Below are positions 46,002-55,116 of a DNA stretch of 64,000 bases, piece after piece (the first letter of the stretch is position 1; the number at the start of each line of letters is the position of its first letter). The stretch is from positions 1,550,001 through 1,614,000 of the forward strand of contig NZ_JBBMQM010000001.1 in the NCBI RefSeq assembly GCF_038900055.1, given 5' to 3'. A model generated the notes under the pieces. It saw only the letters and a list, made by a program, of their open reading frames with translations. It was not told where the DNA came from and ran no database searches. The position numbers and the translations under genes are program-made. The DNA is from Henriciella sp. AS95. Lineage in GTDB: Bacteria > Pseudomonadota > Alphaproteobacteria > Caulobacterales > Hyphomonadaceae.

Positions 46002-46315
46002 TGCGTCTTGGCCTCGGCGGCTGGCCTTGGGCCACTTTCTTCGTGAACTTGCTCGGCAGTCTCCTGATGGGGCTGCTCATCGGCTTTCTGGCGTTCAAGG
46101 GCGACGCGCTTGGCGGTGGACAGGACACGCGTCTCTTCCTCGCAACCGGCTTGCTCGGCGGCTTCACGACCTTCTCGGCCTTTTCCCTCGAGATGGCTCA
46201 ATACATCCAGAAGGACGACTGGACCCGCGCCGTGGCCTATGCTGGCCTCTCCGTCATTCTGGGCCTCTCCCTGGTCCTCGCAGGCATGTTCATCATGCGA
46301 AAGGTACTCGCATGA
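45926..46315 (+). CDS. crcB: Fluoride channel CrcB/Fluc
   Basis: A 129-residue fluoride-export channel of the Fluc family with four membrane helices. It starts FLYVALGGAIGASLRHGAGLA, has WATFFVNLLGSLLMGLLIGFLAF, and the signature GLLGGFTTFSAFSLE that lines the pore. The subunit works as a dimer in the inner membrane. Its stop overlaps the next start by 4 bases (ATGA). No fluoride riboswitch consensus is visible upstream. Confidence 0.95.
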   Translation: MNGFLYVALGGAIGASLRHGAGLAAVRLGLGGWPWATFFVNLLGSLLMGLLIGFLAFKGDALGGGQDTRLFLATGLLGGFTTFSAFSLEMAQYIQKDDWTRAVAYAGLSVILGLSLVLAGMFIMRKVLA

Positions 46316-47307
46316 ACCAGCAGGTCATCAATGAAACCGTCAGCCCGAAAGAAGAGGGCGTCCGCCTCGACCGGTGGGTGAAACGCCGTTTGCCAGTGAC
46401 GCAGGGCCAGCTCGAAAAGCTGCTTCGCTCCGGCCAGATCCGGGTCGATGGCAGCCGCGCGAAGGCCAATACAAGGCTGGAAGCCGGCATGGTCGTGCGC
46501 CTTCCGCCTGTCCATAAGCCGACGGCTGAAGAGAAGCAGGCCTACAAGCCCGGCAAGACCTCGTCGCGGGATGAACAGTTCATGCGCGAGATGGTCGTCT
46601 ACGAAGATGATGACATGTTCGCGCTCAACAAGCCGTCCGGCATCGCCGTTCAGGGCGGGACAAAGCAGGGCGGGCGTCATATCGATGGCCTGCTCGACGT
46701 TCTCTCGGATGGCGAATACCGGCCAAAGCTGGTCCACCGGCTCGACAAGGAAACGTCGGGTCTGTTGCTGATTGCCCGCCATCCGGCATCGGCCGCGCGC
46801 CTTGGTGAGCTGTTCCGCTCTCGTGACATGGAGAAGGCCTACTGGGCCGTCACCGTGGGTGCCCCCAAACCGCCGGCAGGGCAGGTCCGTTGCTGGATGA
46901 CAAAAGGGCAGGGGCCTGAAGGGCGCGAGCGCATGGTCCAGTGCGCCCAGAATGATGAAGGCGCGCGCCACGCCATCACCGATTATGTGACGGTTTCGCA
47001 GGCCGCACAGAAAGCCGCCTGGGTGGCTCTTCGTCCGCAGACGGGCCGCATGCACCAGCTGCGGTTCCACATGCATGAGATCGGCGCGTCCATCCTTGGC
47101 GACGACAAGTATGTAACCCGCCGTGAGATCCCGCAGGGTGTCGCTTCCGGCCTGCACCTGCATGCCCGCGCGCTGCTGATTCCGCGGCCGAACAAGAAGC
47201 CCTTGCTTCTGAAGGCGCCGCTGTCGGGCCATATGAAAGAGACGTTCAAGACGCTCGGCTTTCTGGAAGAAGAGGCCGGGAACGACCCGTTCGAGCTGTT
47301 CATCTAG
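46312..47307 (+). CDS. RluC/RluD-type pseudouridine synthase with S4 domain
   Basis: A 331-residue RluA-family enzyme. An N-terminal S4 RNA-binding domain (GVRLDRWVKRRLPVTQGQLEKLLRSGQIRVDG) leads into the catalytic domain with ALNKPSGIAVQGG, the catalytic Asp in LVHRLDKETSGLLLIAR, and GRMHQLRFHM. It resembles RluC, which modifies 23S rRNA; the exact sites are by similarity. It is coupled to crcB by an ATGA overlap, an order seen in other Caulobacterales. Confidence 0.92.
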   Translation: MNQQVINETVSPKEEGVRLDRWVKRRLPVTQGQLEKLLRSGQIRVDGSRAKANTRLEAGMVVRLPPVHKPTAEEKQAYKPGKTSSRDEQFMREMVVYEDDDMFALNKPSGIAVQGGTKQGGRHIDGLLDVLSDGEYRPKLVHRLDKETSGLLLIARHPASAARLGELFRSRDMEKAYWAVTVGAPKPPAGQVRCWMTKGQGPEGRERMVQCAQNDEGARHAITDYVTVSQAAQKAAWVALRPQTGRMHQLRFHMHEIGASILGDDKYVTRREIPQGVASGLHLHARALLIPRPNKKPLLLKAPLSGHMKETFKTLGFLEEEAGNDPFELFI

Positions 47308-47340
47308 CGCCCTCACGCAACCTGCATTAGTCATAAACGG

Positions 47341-47362
47341 CGCGAATCCTGCAGGATGCGCG
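47341..47362. promoter_or_regulatory. Palindrome upstream of the Ser/Thr kinase gene
   Basis: A 22-base near-perfect palindrome centred on the perfect ATCCTGCAGGAT, with CGCG on both sides. It ends 33 bases before the kinase ATG, a suitable place for an operator. No known consensus is matched. Confidence 0.35.
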
Positions 47363-47395
47363 GTGAAGTTGGACAATGAGCGGGAAAAGGGGTGA

Positions 47396-49774
47396 ATGAA
47401 CGGGAGTGATCCATTCGAACGACGGGCCATGGCCCTTTTCAGCCAGGCCCTCGAGCGCGATGACGATGAGCGCGAAGCGTGGCTGCGCCAGAAATGCGCC
47501 GGCGATGACGCCCTGCTCAACCGTGTTCTCACCCTTCTCAACATCGACAGCTCAGACACCGAGATCCTCCGAACGGGAGGAGCAGGCCAGGACACACTCG
47601 ACGATCCGGACCCCGAACGCGCCGGCGCCTACCGGATTATCGGTCTCATTGGCCGCGGCGGTATGGGCGCGGTCTATGAAGGCGAGCGCGACACAGGCGA
47701 TTTCCAGCACAGGGTCGCCATCAAGATCATTCGCCGCGGCGCGCTAAGCGACAGCCTCATCACCCGCTTCGAGACAGAACGACAGATCCTTGCCCGGCTC
47801 GGCCATCCGAATATCGCGCGCCTGTTTGATGGCGGCTATCTGGATGACGGGTCACCCTTTATGGTGATGGAGTTCGTCGACGGGGCCCCGGTTCTGGATT
47901 GGGCGGACGACCAGTCCCTGTCCCTTCCGCAGCGCCTGGAACTCTTCAGCGCTATTTGCGAGGCGATTGCTCACGCGCATCGCAACATGATTGTCCACCG
48001 CGATATCACGCCCTCGAATGTCCTGGTTACGAATGAGGGTATCGTCAAAGTCATCGACTTTGGCATCGCACGGCCGCAGATTTCAGATCCCGAAGATGAA
48101 GCTGCGCAAAGCGTGACGAGCTTCCAGACCTACACGCCCGGTTATGCCGCGCCTGAACGGCTCGCCGGCGCCAACGTCAACGCCTTGTCTGATGTGTTCT
48201 CGCTTGGAAAGCTGCTGAAGGATCTGACGGCGGGCTATTCCTCGGCTGATCTGACGGCCCTCATCGACCGGGCCACAGCGACAAGTCCAGAGGATCGATA
48301 CACATCCGTCGACGCCTTGCTCGATGATCTGCAGCGCCTGCAAAGTGGGCGCGTGCTGGCCGCGCGCGGCCGCAGCCTGCCCTACACATTCTCAAGATTT
48401 GTCGGTCGCAACAAAGCGGCCGTGACCCTGGCCTCGGTCGCCCTGGTCAGCCTTGTTGCCGGCCTGATCACCACCACGATCCTCTATCAGCGCGCCGAAG
48501 CAGAACGGGCGGCAGCAGACCAGCGGTTTTCGCAAGTCCGCTCGCTCGCCAGTTTCATGATGTTCGACCTCTATGATGAGCTGGAAAAGATCAGCGGCAA
48601 CACGCGAACCATCTCCATGCTCGCCGATGAGGCCGATAATTACCTGCAATCCCTCGCCAATGATGAGCGCGCATCGCTCGAGGTGAAGCTGGACACGGTG
48701 AACGGGCTGAAACGCCTTGCCGACATCATGGGAAATCCGAAAAACCAGAACATGGGCAAGCGAATTGAAGCCGGCCCCCTGCTTGAACAGGCCCTGCAGG
48801 AGGCCGAAGACCTGCTGGCCCAGCACCCTGACAATGACGAGGTCAAGCGAAGCCTTGCCGATATCGCGTTCTCTGCGGCCACGCATACCTATGTCACCAG
48901 CGATAAATATGATTTGGCGCATGACGAGGCTGTGCGCTCTGCAGAATTATGGGCTGAGTTGGCCGCGCGTCCGGACGCCAGCTTCAACGATGAGCGCCAG
49001 GCCGTCCGCGCCTATATGCTAACCGCCGTTCCGCTGCCTTGGATGGGCCAGCATAAGGAAGCGATCGACATCCTGAAAACCGCGCGCCAACGCGGACAGG
49101 ACCTTGTCTCGGCGCACCCGGACGAAATCGAAGCGGTCAATCTGCTCGGCTCCATCAATGTCGAGCTCGCCCGCGCCATCGTCCGGGCGCGGGGCTCCAT
49201 CGACAGTGAAGAACATGATCTTCCGTACTGGAATGACGCGATCAGACTGCGCCATGAGGCCTATGAGCGCGACCCGGACGCCATAGGGCCGTATCGCAGC
49301 TTGGTCGCGATCTACATTGGCCGCGCCGCATCCTGGCGGGGGTTGGAGGAGTATGACGAAGCCTATGAGGATACATTGTCGGCCGAGCGCATTGCTGTCG
49401 AGCTTCTGGAAGATGACCCTGACGATGCCTGGATCCGGCGCCACCTCGGCGGAATCCGGGAAGAGAAAATAAGGACGCTGTCTTATGCGGGACGTCACGA
49501 AGAGGCGGTCGATCAGGCCGACGACGTCCTGGAGAACGCACACGCTGAGTTTAAAAAGGCCAGCGACGATGTGGGCATCAAGCGGGAATTTGCCTATGCG
49601 CTGGTACTCATCGCGGAAGTTTACGACCGGGCGGGCAAAACCGCTCAGATGTGCGAGACCGCAGCAGAAGCCCGATTGATCTGGGATGAGCTGGACGTTG
49701 AAACCGACATATCGGAACTAGACCGCCAGGGCTCGATCGATACGCTGCAGACGCTTGAGCAGTCCTGCGAATAG
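47396..49774 (+). CDS. Membrane Ser/Thr protein kinase with a C-terminal TPR-like domain
   Basis: A 792-residue Hanks-type kinase. An N-terminal segment of about 80 residues resembles those that precede such kinases in ECF-linked loci. The kinase domain has the Gly loop IGRGGMGAVYEG (about 85), VAIKII, HRDITPSNVLV (about 201) and VIDFGIAR (about 221). The usual Lys of HRDxKPxN is Thr here. A single membrane helix (about 342-365) separates it from roughly 420 helical residues rich in TPR-like units, predicted periplasmic. No sigma factor gene is adjacent in the window. Confidence 0.9.
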   Translation: MNGSDPFERRAMALFSQALERDDDEREAWLRQKCAGDDALLNRVLTLLNIDSSDTEILRTGGAGQDTLDDPDPERAGAYRIIGLIGRGGMGAVYEGERDTGDFQHRVAIKIIRRGALSDSLITRFETERQILARLGHPNIARLFDGGYLDDGSPFMVMEFVDGAPVLDWADDQSLSLPQRLELFSAICEAIAHAHRNMIVHRDITPSNVLVTNEGIVKVIDFGIARPQISDPEDEAAQSVTSFQTYTPGYAAPERLAGANVNALSDVFSLGKLLKDLTAGYSSADLTALIDRATATSPEDRYTSVDALLDDLQRLQSGRVLAARGRSLPYTFSRFVGRNKAAVTLASVALVSLVAGLITTTILYQRAEAERAAADQRFSQVRSLASFMMFDLYDELEKISGNTRTISMLADEADNYLQSLANDERASLEVKLDTVNGLKRLADIMGNPKNQNMGKRIEAGPLLEQALQEAEDLLAQHPDNDEVKRSLADIAFSAATHTYVTSDKYDLAHDEAVRSAELWAELAARPDASFNDERQAVRAYMLTAVPLPWMGQHKEAIDILKTARQRGQDLVSAHPDEIEAVNLLGSINVELARAIVRARGSIDSEEHDLPYWNDAIRLRHEAYERDPDAIGPYRSLVAIYIGRAASWRGLEEYDEAYEDTLSAERIAVELLEDDPDDAWIRRHLGGIREEKIRTLSYAGRHEEAVDQADDVLENAHAEFKKASDDVGIKREFAYALVLIAEVYDRAGKTAQMCETAAEARLIWDELDVETDISELDRQGSIDTLQTLEQSCE

Positions 49775-49824
49775 GGCCATCAGGCCTGTTATCCGCAAGA
49801 TCCACACAAGGTAGCCACGTCGAT

Positions 49825-50499
49825 ATGTCGTTGAAACTCGCCATCTGGGACATGGATGGCACCATTGTTGATAGCCGCGAAGTCATCCGGACGGCCATGT
49901 GCCGGGCCTTCGCCGATTGCGGCCTGCCGGAGCCCAGATATGACGACATACGCAAGACGATCGGTCTTGGCCTGGAAGACGTTTGCCGCACACTCGCGCC
50001 TGATTATCACGACATTCCAGGGCTGATCGCCGCCTACAGGAACGCTTTTGTCCTCCGCCGCGCCGAAAAAGATTTCAGGGAGCCGCTCTATGACGGCGCC
50101 ATGCAGACGCTGGAACGGCTAGCCAATGATAACTGGTTGATCGCCATGGCGACCGGGAAGTCACATCGCGGCATCCGCGCCGTTTTCGAGATGCATCCAC
50201 TCGAGCAGTATTTCGACACGATCTGGTGCGCCGATGACGGCCCCGGAAAACCTCACCCCTTCATGGTGGAGCAGGCGATGGCCGCCGTTGGTGCAGAGGC
50301 GCATCAATCCCTCATCATCGGTGACGCGATTCATGACATCGCCATGGGCCGCAATGCTGGCATTCATACGATGGGCGTCAGCTGGGGCTTTGGCGAAACG
50401 GCTGAGCTCGAAGCGGCGGGCGCACACGAAGTCCACCATGATTATGCGAGCCTGAATGACGGTCTCGACCAATTCGTTTTAGCTAAATCAGAAAATTGA
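49825..50499 (+). CDS. HAD-family phosphatase (phosphoglycolate phosphatase-like)
   Basis: A 224-residue HAD-IA hydrolase. Motif I is IWDMDGTIVDS with the nucleophile Asp, motif II is MATGKS, and the Lys and Asp pairs follow in GPGKPHPFM and IIGDAIHDIAMGRNAG. The GPGKP spacing and cap size resemble Gph. In this lineage it is commonly found between rluC and the ATP12 gene, as here apart from the kinase. Confidence 0.9.
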   Translation: MSLKLAIWDMDGTIVDSREVIRTAMCRAFADCGLPEPRYDDIRKTIGLGLEDVCRTLAPDYHDIPGLIAAYRNAFVLRRAEKDFREPLYDGAMQTLERLANDNWLIAMATGKSHRGIRAVFEMHPLEQYFDTIWCADDGPGKPHPFMVEQAMAAVGAEAHQSLIIGDAIHDIAMGRNAGIHTMGVSWGFGETAELEAAGAHEVHHDYASLNDGLDQFVLAKSEN

Positions 50500-50561
50500 G
50501 GAACCCCTTCGCAGGTGCAGCGTTGGTAGTTTGGTTACCAAGGCAAATAAGGGGAACCTCA

Positions 50562-50711
50562 ATGAAAAAACCACTTCTCGCACTGCTTTTCGCATTCGGC
50601 GCCGCTGGCACGTCCATGATTGCCGCCTGCGATAGCAATGATGGTCCGGCTGAAGAAGCTGGCGAAGAAATTGATGAAGCAGCCGACGACGTAGAAGACG
50701 CTGTCGACTAG
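50562..50711 (+). CDS. Small acidic lipoprotein (49 residues)
   Basis: Begins MKKPLLALLFAFGAAGTSMIAACDSND: signal peptide with lipobox IAAC, leaving a mature peptide of about 27 residues, of which more than half are Glu or Asp (EEAGEEIDEAADDVEDAVD). AAGGGGAA precedes the ATG. The layout resembles entericidin-like lipoproteins, but they are less acidic, so I do not assign that name. A terminator follows. Confidence 0.7.
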   Translation: MKKPLLALLFAFGAAGTSMIAACDSNDGPAEEAGEEIDEAADDVEDAVD

Positions 50712-50738
50712 ATAGCCGCGGAACAGAAAGTTCTGAAG

Positions 50739-50766
50739 GGCCGCCCCGGAGATGGGGCGGCTCTTT
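50739..50766 (+). terminator. Hairpin terminator after the small acidic lipoprotein
   Basis: GCCGCCCC pairs with GGGGCGGC around a 6-base loop, followed by TCTTT. The T-run is short, but the stem is strong and 28 bases past the stop. Confidence 0.75.
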
Positions 50767-50879
50767 GCATTGTTGGCCTAAGGTTCTGTTTTAACAGTGA
50801 TAAAGTTCAGTCCCTGTGGATCGCTTTCTCTTGATGCGCGTTGGTTAGATAGATCAACGAACAATACAAAGGCAGACCC

Positions 50880-51323
50880 ATGAAATTCAGCATCGACTAT
50901 TTCCTCACAGGTATGGCGGTCGCTGCAGTGGGCGGCGGTGTACTCGCGCTTTCAGCATGGTCCAGCCCCCCTCAGAACTCGCTCGAAACAACATTCACGC
51001 AAGCCGACTACGCTGCCTTCGACCGCAATTTCCAGCGCGGAGACGAAACCTGTGAAGTCGGCTTTGCCGAACGCGGTCTCTGCTTCCGTTCATCGAGCCT
51101 CGAAAATAACATTGTCGAGGGAGAGCGCTTTCCCGATACGATGTATCCGCTGGCGCTGGAGTGGCGCGCTGCGCTCGACATGCCGCGCAAGGCGGACACT
51201 ATCAAGACCGTTCGCATCGGCCGCACCATTGCCTTGATGGACCGCGAGACCCGTCAGGTTATCGATACAATGCGCCTTGATCAGACGAGCTTTGCAGACG
51301 CGACGCTTCCAACGTCCGGCTAG
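50880..51323 (+). CDS. Hypothetical secreted or membrane-anchored protein
   Basis: A 147-residue protein with one N-terminal hydrophobic segment (YFLTGMAVAAVGGGVLALSAW), either a signal peptide or an anchor. The rest is soluble with two cysteines (DETCEVG, RGLCFR) and a C-terminal beta-like part (KTVRIGRTIALMDRETRQVID). Not recognised. It lies between the small lipoprotein and the ATP12 gene. Confidence 0.72.
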   Translation: MKFSIDYFLTGMAVAAVGGGVLALSAWSSPPQNSLETTFTQADYAAFDRNFQRGDETCEVGFAERGLCFRSSSLENNIVEGERFPDTMYPLALEWRAALDMPRKADTIKTVRIGRTIALMDRETRQVIDTMRLDQTSFADATLPTSG

Positions 51324-51375
51324 AACCTGACAAGACCCGTTTCAATTTAGCCTTACCCATGTCAGGAAGCCGGTC

Positions 51376-52101
51376 ATGACGCCGACACCTGACAGGGCCG
51401 CAGGCCTGCCAAAACGTTTCTATAAAACTGCGACGCCAACCTCTGTGGATGGCGGGTGGCGCATCGAGCTTGATGGCCGCCCATTGAAGACGCCCGCAAA
51501 GCAGGATTTCGTTCTGCCCAGCGAGGCGCTTGCCCAACTCATTGCTGAAGAATGGGAAGGGCAGGGGGACGCCATCGATCCTGAGACAATGCCTTTGACC
51601 CGTCTCGTCAACGTCGCGCTGGACCGGACCCCGCAGGCCCGCGAAGACCTCGCCGCTGAAATTGCGAAATACGCCGAAACCGATCTTGTGTGTCACCTCG
51701 CCGAGAGCCCGGTAGGCCTACGGGAACGACAGGATGCTGGCTGGAAGCCACTTCGCGAGTGGGCGGGAAAGAAATTGGATATTGTCCTGGTCCCCGTCGA
51801 AGGCATCATCGCTTCGCCGCAACCGCAGTCCTCACTGCAGGCCGCGTTCGATCACGCCCTGTCTCGAGATGACCTGACGCTGACCGGCCTGACTTGGGCC
51901 TGCGGTCTGCTCGGCTCCTGCGTCCTCGCTTACGCCCTTCTGGAGGACAGAGTGGACGCGGGCACCGCATTCGCCCTCTCACGCATCGACGAAGACTGGC
52001 AGATTGAACATTGGGGCGAAGACGCCGAGGCTAAGGATGCCGCCAATGCCCGCCAGCGCGACGCCGAAGCCCTGGGAGCCTTTTTCCGGGCCCTCGACTA
52101 G
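51376..52101 (+). CDS. ATP12-family F1-ATPase assembly chaperone
   Basis: A 241-residue protein of the ATP12 family, which in mitochondria and alphaproteobacteria helps assemble the alpha subunit of F1-ATPase. Family sequences are KRFYKTATP, ELDGRPLKTPAKQDFVLPSEALAQLIAEEW, MPLTRLVNVALD, AEIAKYAETDLVCHLAE and the C-terminal ALSRIDEDWQIEHWGED. It is soluble and cytoplasmic. ATP synthase genes are not nearby, as usual. Confidence 0.93.
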   Translation: MTPTPDRAAGLPKRFYKTATPTSVDGGWRIELDGRPLKTPAKQDFVLPSEALAQLIAEEWEGQGDAIDPETMPLTRLVNVALDRTPQAREDLAAEIAKYAETDLVCHLAESPVGLRERQDAGWKPLREWAGKKLDIVLVPVEGIIASPQPQSSLQAAFDHALSRDDLTLTGLTWACGLLGSCVLAYALLEDRVDAGTAFALSRIDEDWQIEHWGEDAEAKDAANARQRDAEALGAFFRALD

Positions 52102-52187
52102 GGTCGGCGCGTCTACACTCGTTATTATATTTGAAAAGCCATTGAACCGCCCAGCCTCTCCCGCGTTGAGAAGCAGGAGGTACTCTC

Positions 52188-52844
52188 ATGCCCAAATCAC
52201 TCTTACTTGCTGTCCCTGCCGCCGCCCTGATCGCGCTGACTGCGTGCGGCGGACCGGATGATACGACCGACCGTGCCGCAACGCCTGATGCAACTGTCGA
52301 AGACTCAACGCCGGTCGTTCCCGCAGATGGGGCAACACCCGTCCTGCCAGCAGAACCCACTGACGAAGCCGACACCACTGATACTGCTTCGGCAGAGACT
52401 GGCACTGACTGCACGTCGATCTCGTCGGCTGGATACTGCAACGTCTCATTTGGTCTGACCGAAACCGAGGTCCGTGACGCCTTTGACGGCGATCTGTCCG
52501 GCGACATGAGCGAGAACACCGCCTGCTACTATCTGCTGCCCGATGCCGATGAATATGATGTCTCTTACATGATGGCAGAGGGCACGATGCAGCGCGTCGA
52601 TGTCCGAGCACCCGGTGTAACGACCAGTGCTGGCGCCGCTGTTGGCATGCCGCTGGATGAAGTCGAATCCCTTTATGATGGCGGTACGCGCACACCGAAC
52701 AAATACGAGCCTGAAATCGAAGTCCTGAAAGTCGATCTCGGCGATGATGTATATGGTGTGTTCGAGGAAGACGCCGACGGCAACGTGCGGGCCTATCGCT
52801 ACGGCATCGAACCGGCGGTGAGCTACGTCGAAGGCTGTTCGTAA
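52188..52844 (+). CDS. Hypothetical lipoprotein with an acidic Thr-rich linker
   Basis: A 218-residue lipoprotein with lipobox LTAC. A disordered linker of about 50 residues, rich in Thr, Asp, Pro and Ala, leads to a domain with four cysteines (TDCTS, GYCNV, TACYY, EGCS). The pattern FGLTETEVRDAF and VGMPLDEVESLYDGG repeats within the domain, suggesting two related half-units. Not recognised. AGCAGGAGG precedes the ATG. Confidence 0.75.
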   Translation: MPKSLLLAVPAAALIALTACGGPDDTTDRAATPDATVEDSTPVVPADGATPVLPAEPTDEADTTDTASAETGTDCTSISSAGYCNVSFGLTETEVRDAFDGDLSGDMSENTACYYLLPDADEYDVSYMMAEGTMQRVDVRAPGVTTSAGAAVGMPLDEVESLYDGGTRTPNKYEPEIEVLKVDLGDDVYGVFEEDADGNVRAYRYGIEPAVSYVEGCS

Positions 52845-53048
52845 CTCCACCGTTGCATTGAACTCAGCATGAACTGGACAACGGGCTCGCCAGACCGGCG
52901 GAGCCGTTGTTCAGGAATGCGCCTCGCCGCCCATGACCTCTTCTCTGGAAGAGGCCTTAACAGTTTGAAAAACCATCAAAAACGAGATGAACCGGACCCG
53001 ACTGCGCCAGTCATGCCGGGTTGATGTGGCGTGTGCTTTCCTGCAGCC

Positions 53049-53837
53049 ATGATGAAACGCATCATGACGACCCGAGTGGCGGCGCTGGCTTTAGCGGCAA
53101 CCCCACTCCTCGCCGCTCCGGCGTTTGCAGACGCGCCGGCCCGCAGCACGGTAACAGCATCGCCTGCGCTGACAGTCGCGCTCGGTGACGCCTCCTTCTA
53201 CGTTTCCATCGGCAACGATCGCTGGAGAGGCCGCAACGGCCGCTATTATGGTCGTTCGACCTACGGGCAAAGCCCATGGGAAGTCCGCCAGATGCGCCGC
53301 AGCGCGATGCAGCAATGCGCCGCCGCTATTCAGCGCAAGGGCTACCGCGCCGGTTTTCGCGATATCGACATCGATGACGATGTCCGCGTCCGTCAGACTG
53401 GTCGCAACAGCTTCCATGTCCGCTTTGACGATGTGGAGTTCGAAGGCCGCCGGCGTGAGCTGGAGCGCGATATCTCCTGCTCTGTCGACTATGGCCGTGT
53501 CGTCTCGCTGAGCGGCATCCCACAGCCGGGCCGCCGTGGCTATGGCTTCCGGGATGACCATCGCGGCAATAGCTGGGGCCACAACAATCATCGCGGCTCG
53601 TCCTGGGGCAATCGCGGCTATTCCAACTCCCGCTACGATCGCAATGACCACGACCGCCGCGCGGATGACCGTGGTCGCAATCGCCGCGGCGACGATGATG
53701 ACCAGGGCCGCAACAGTGACCGCGACAACAATCGCGACTGGCGCAAAGACCGCGACGACAAATCCCGTCGCACAGGTCCGGGCGGATTGCAGCCCTATAG
53801 CGAGCATGACCTTCGCGGTGGCATCGCCGGCAGCTAG
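53049..53837 (+). CDS. Secreted protein with a long Arg/Asp/Asn/Gly-rich tail
   Basis: About 262 residues. A signal peptide ends in AFADA. The N-terminal domain (to about residue 165) has ASFYVSIGNDRWRGRNGRYYG and two cysteines (QQCAAA, ISCSVD). The last 100 residues are low in complexity, built from Arg, Asp, Asn, Gly and Ser (for example DRNDHDRRADDRGRNRRGDDDD), with both charges. Such tails bind polyanions or form loose condensates. Two ATGs (53049, 53052) are possible; no good ribosome binding site is seen. Not recognised. Confidence 0.75.
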   Translation: MMKRIMTTRVAALALAATPLLAAPAFADAPARSTVTASPALTVALGDASFYVSIGNDRWRGRNGRYYGRSTYGQSPWEVRQMRRSAMQQCAAAIQRKGYRAGFRDIDIDDDVRVRQTGRNSFHVRFDDVEFEGRRRELERDISCSVDYGRVVSLSGIPQPGRRGYGFRDDHRGNSWGHNNHRGSSWGNRGYSNSRYDRNDHDRRADDRGRNRRGDDDDQGRNSDRDNNRDWRKDRDDKSRRTGPGGLQPYSEHDLRGGIAGS

Positions 53838-53981
53838 CCGCGCCAACGCCAAACAAGCAGCCTGACAGAAAGCAGGCGAGGGCAGGTTTCCCAGTCGGAA
53901 GCCTGCCCTTTGGCGTGCAGAGCTGCTGGCTATCGCGCGCAGCTTCACCTAAGGTTGTCAGAACCAGATGAGGATCTGCCC

Positions 53982-54965
53982 ATGACGACCAATGTTGCGC
54001 AAAGCCCCGCCGGGAAACGAGAACCCGCCATTCGCTGGCGTGCCTGCTGCGCCTTCCTTGGTCTCTGCGTCCTGGCTGTCTCGTCGCCAGCGCATGCATT
54101 GCCAGCGCAATTGCAAGACCTGCTTGACGATCCGAAAGCGGCTCAGGCGGTCGACTTCTGTGACCGTACGTCCGCTGATACAGACGCTGAAATCGAAGCG
54201 CTCGGCGAAGTGATGGAGAACAGCGAGAAGGTTTATACCGAACGTCAGATCGCGTCCGCAGTAATTCTGAGCGCCGGGATCAAGGTGGCGTCCGCGCATC
54301 CTGATGATTGCCAGCTTACCTTCGACGCGGGCAAAGCGCGATTCGACGCGCAGGTGGAGACGTTCACCAAACTCCTCAAAGGAAAAAACCGGTACAGCAA
54401 ATCGCGCAACGCAGACATCGCCGCCGCCCAGCGTTCGATTTCCGATTTATGGCTGAGGGATCAGATCGCCCGTCAGGCCTATGTTGCCCTGAACACTGAA
54501 GACCGGACGGGCGCCGAGTTCTGGGGCTGGCGCCTGGCAACAGCGAACACCGTCCTCGTCGATGAAGAGGCGACCGCGCTGATGAAGGACCTGCTGGAAA
54601 CCTATGACTGGATCGACAGAGACCGGTTCGGCCGGAAAATTTCCGAGCACGCCTGGCTTCTGGTTCAGCACGCGGACGATCATCCCGAGTTTCAGGCGCT
54701 CGCCCTGTCGCGGATGCAGCCCTTTCTGGAGACGGGCGGGGTAAAAGGCTCCAACTACGCCTATTTGTGGGACCGCGTGGCGATCAATACCGGCGAACGA
54801 CAGCGGTATGGCACCCAGCCGGTGTGGGTGTGTAATGAAGACGGCACGCTCAATCTGCACCCGATGGAGGATCCTGAAAATGTCGACGCGCGCCGGGCGG
54901 CCATCGGCATGAGGGGCATGCAGGCTGAGCTCGACCAAATGGCTGGGAATTTCTGCGCGCATTAG
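53982..54965 (+). CDS. Secreted protein, DUF6624-like
   Basis: A 327-residue exported protein with a signal peptide ending in AHA. The middle, around DLWLRDQIARQAYV, and the later ISEHAWLLVQHADDHPEFQ resemble DUF6624 proteins, whose function is unknown. Cysteines near the start of the mature part (DFCDR, DDCQL) and the end (WVCNE, NFCAH) may bond. The ATG has GAGG ten bases upstream. The gene precedes pccB by about 150 bases. Confidence 0.7.
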   Translation: MTTNVAQSPAGKREPAIRWRACCAFLGLCVLAVSSPAHALPAQLQDLLDDPKAAQAVDFCDRTSADTDAEIEALGEVMENSEKVYTERQIASAVILSAGIKVASAHPDDCQLTFDAGKARFDAQVETFTKLLKGKNRYSKSRNADIAAAQRSISDLWLRDQIARQAYVALNTEDRTGAEFWGWRLATANTVLVDEEATALMKDLLETYDWIDRDRFGRKISEHAWLLVQHADDHPEFQALALSRMQPFLETGGVKGSNYAYLWDRVAINTGERQRYGTQPVWVCNEDGTLNLHPMEDPENVDARRAAIGMRGMQAELDQMAGNFCAH

Positions 54966-55116
54966 GAAAGGCTTGCGCTCAGGCCAGGCCGCTCGTGCCT
55001 TCGTGGCGGCGCAGGCTTCGTGAGGTTTCCCAAGGGAAGGCTGCCCTTCTGCTTGCCTACAGCGCCCCGCATGCGTAACACATGCGACGGTATACGGACT
55101 GATGGAGTAGAGCGGC

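Noticed and set aside
46237-47595. A 452-residue frame antisense to rluC and the kinase start
   Set aside because: Antisense shadow spanning two supported genes.
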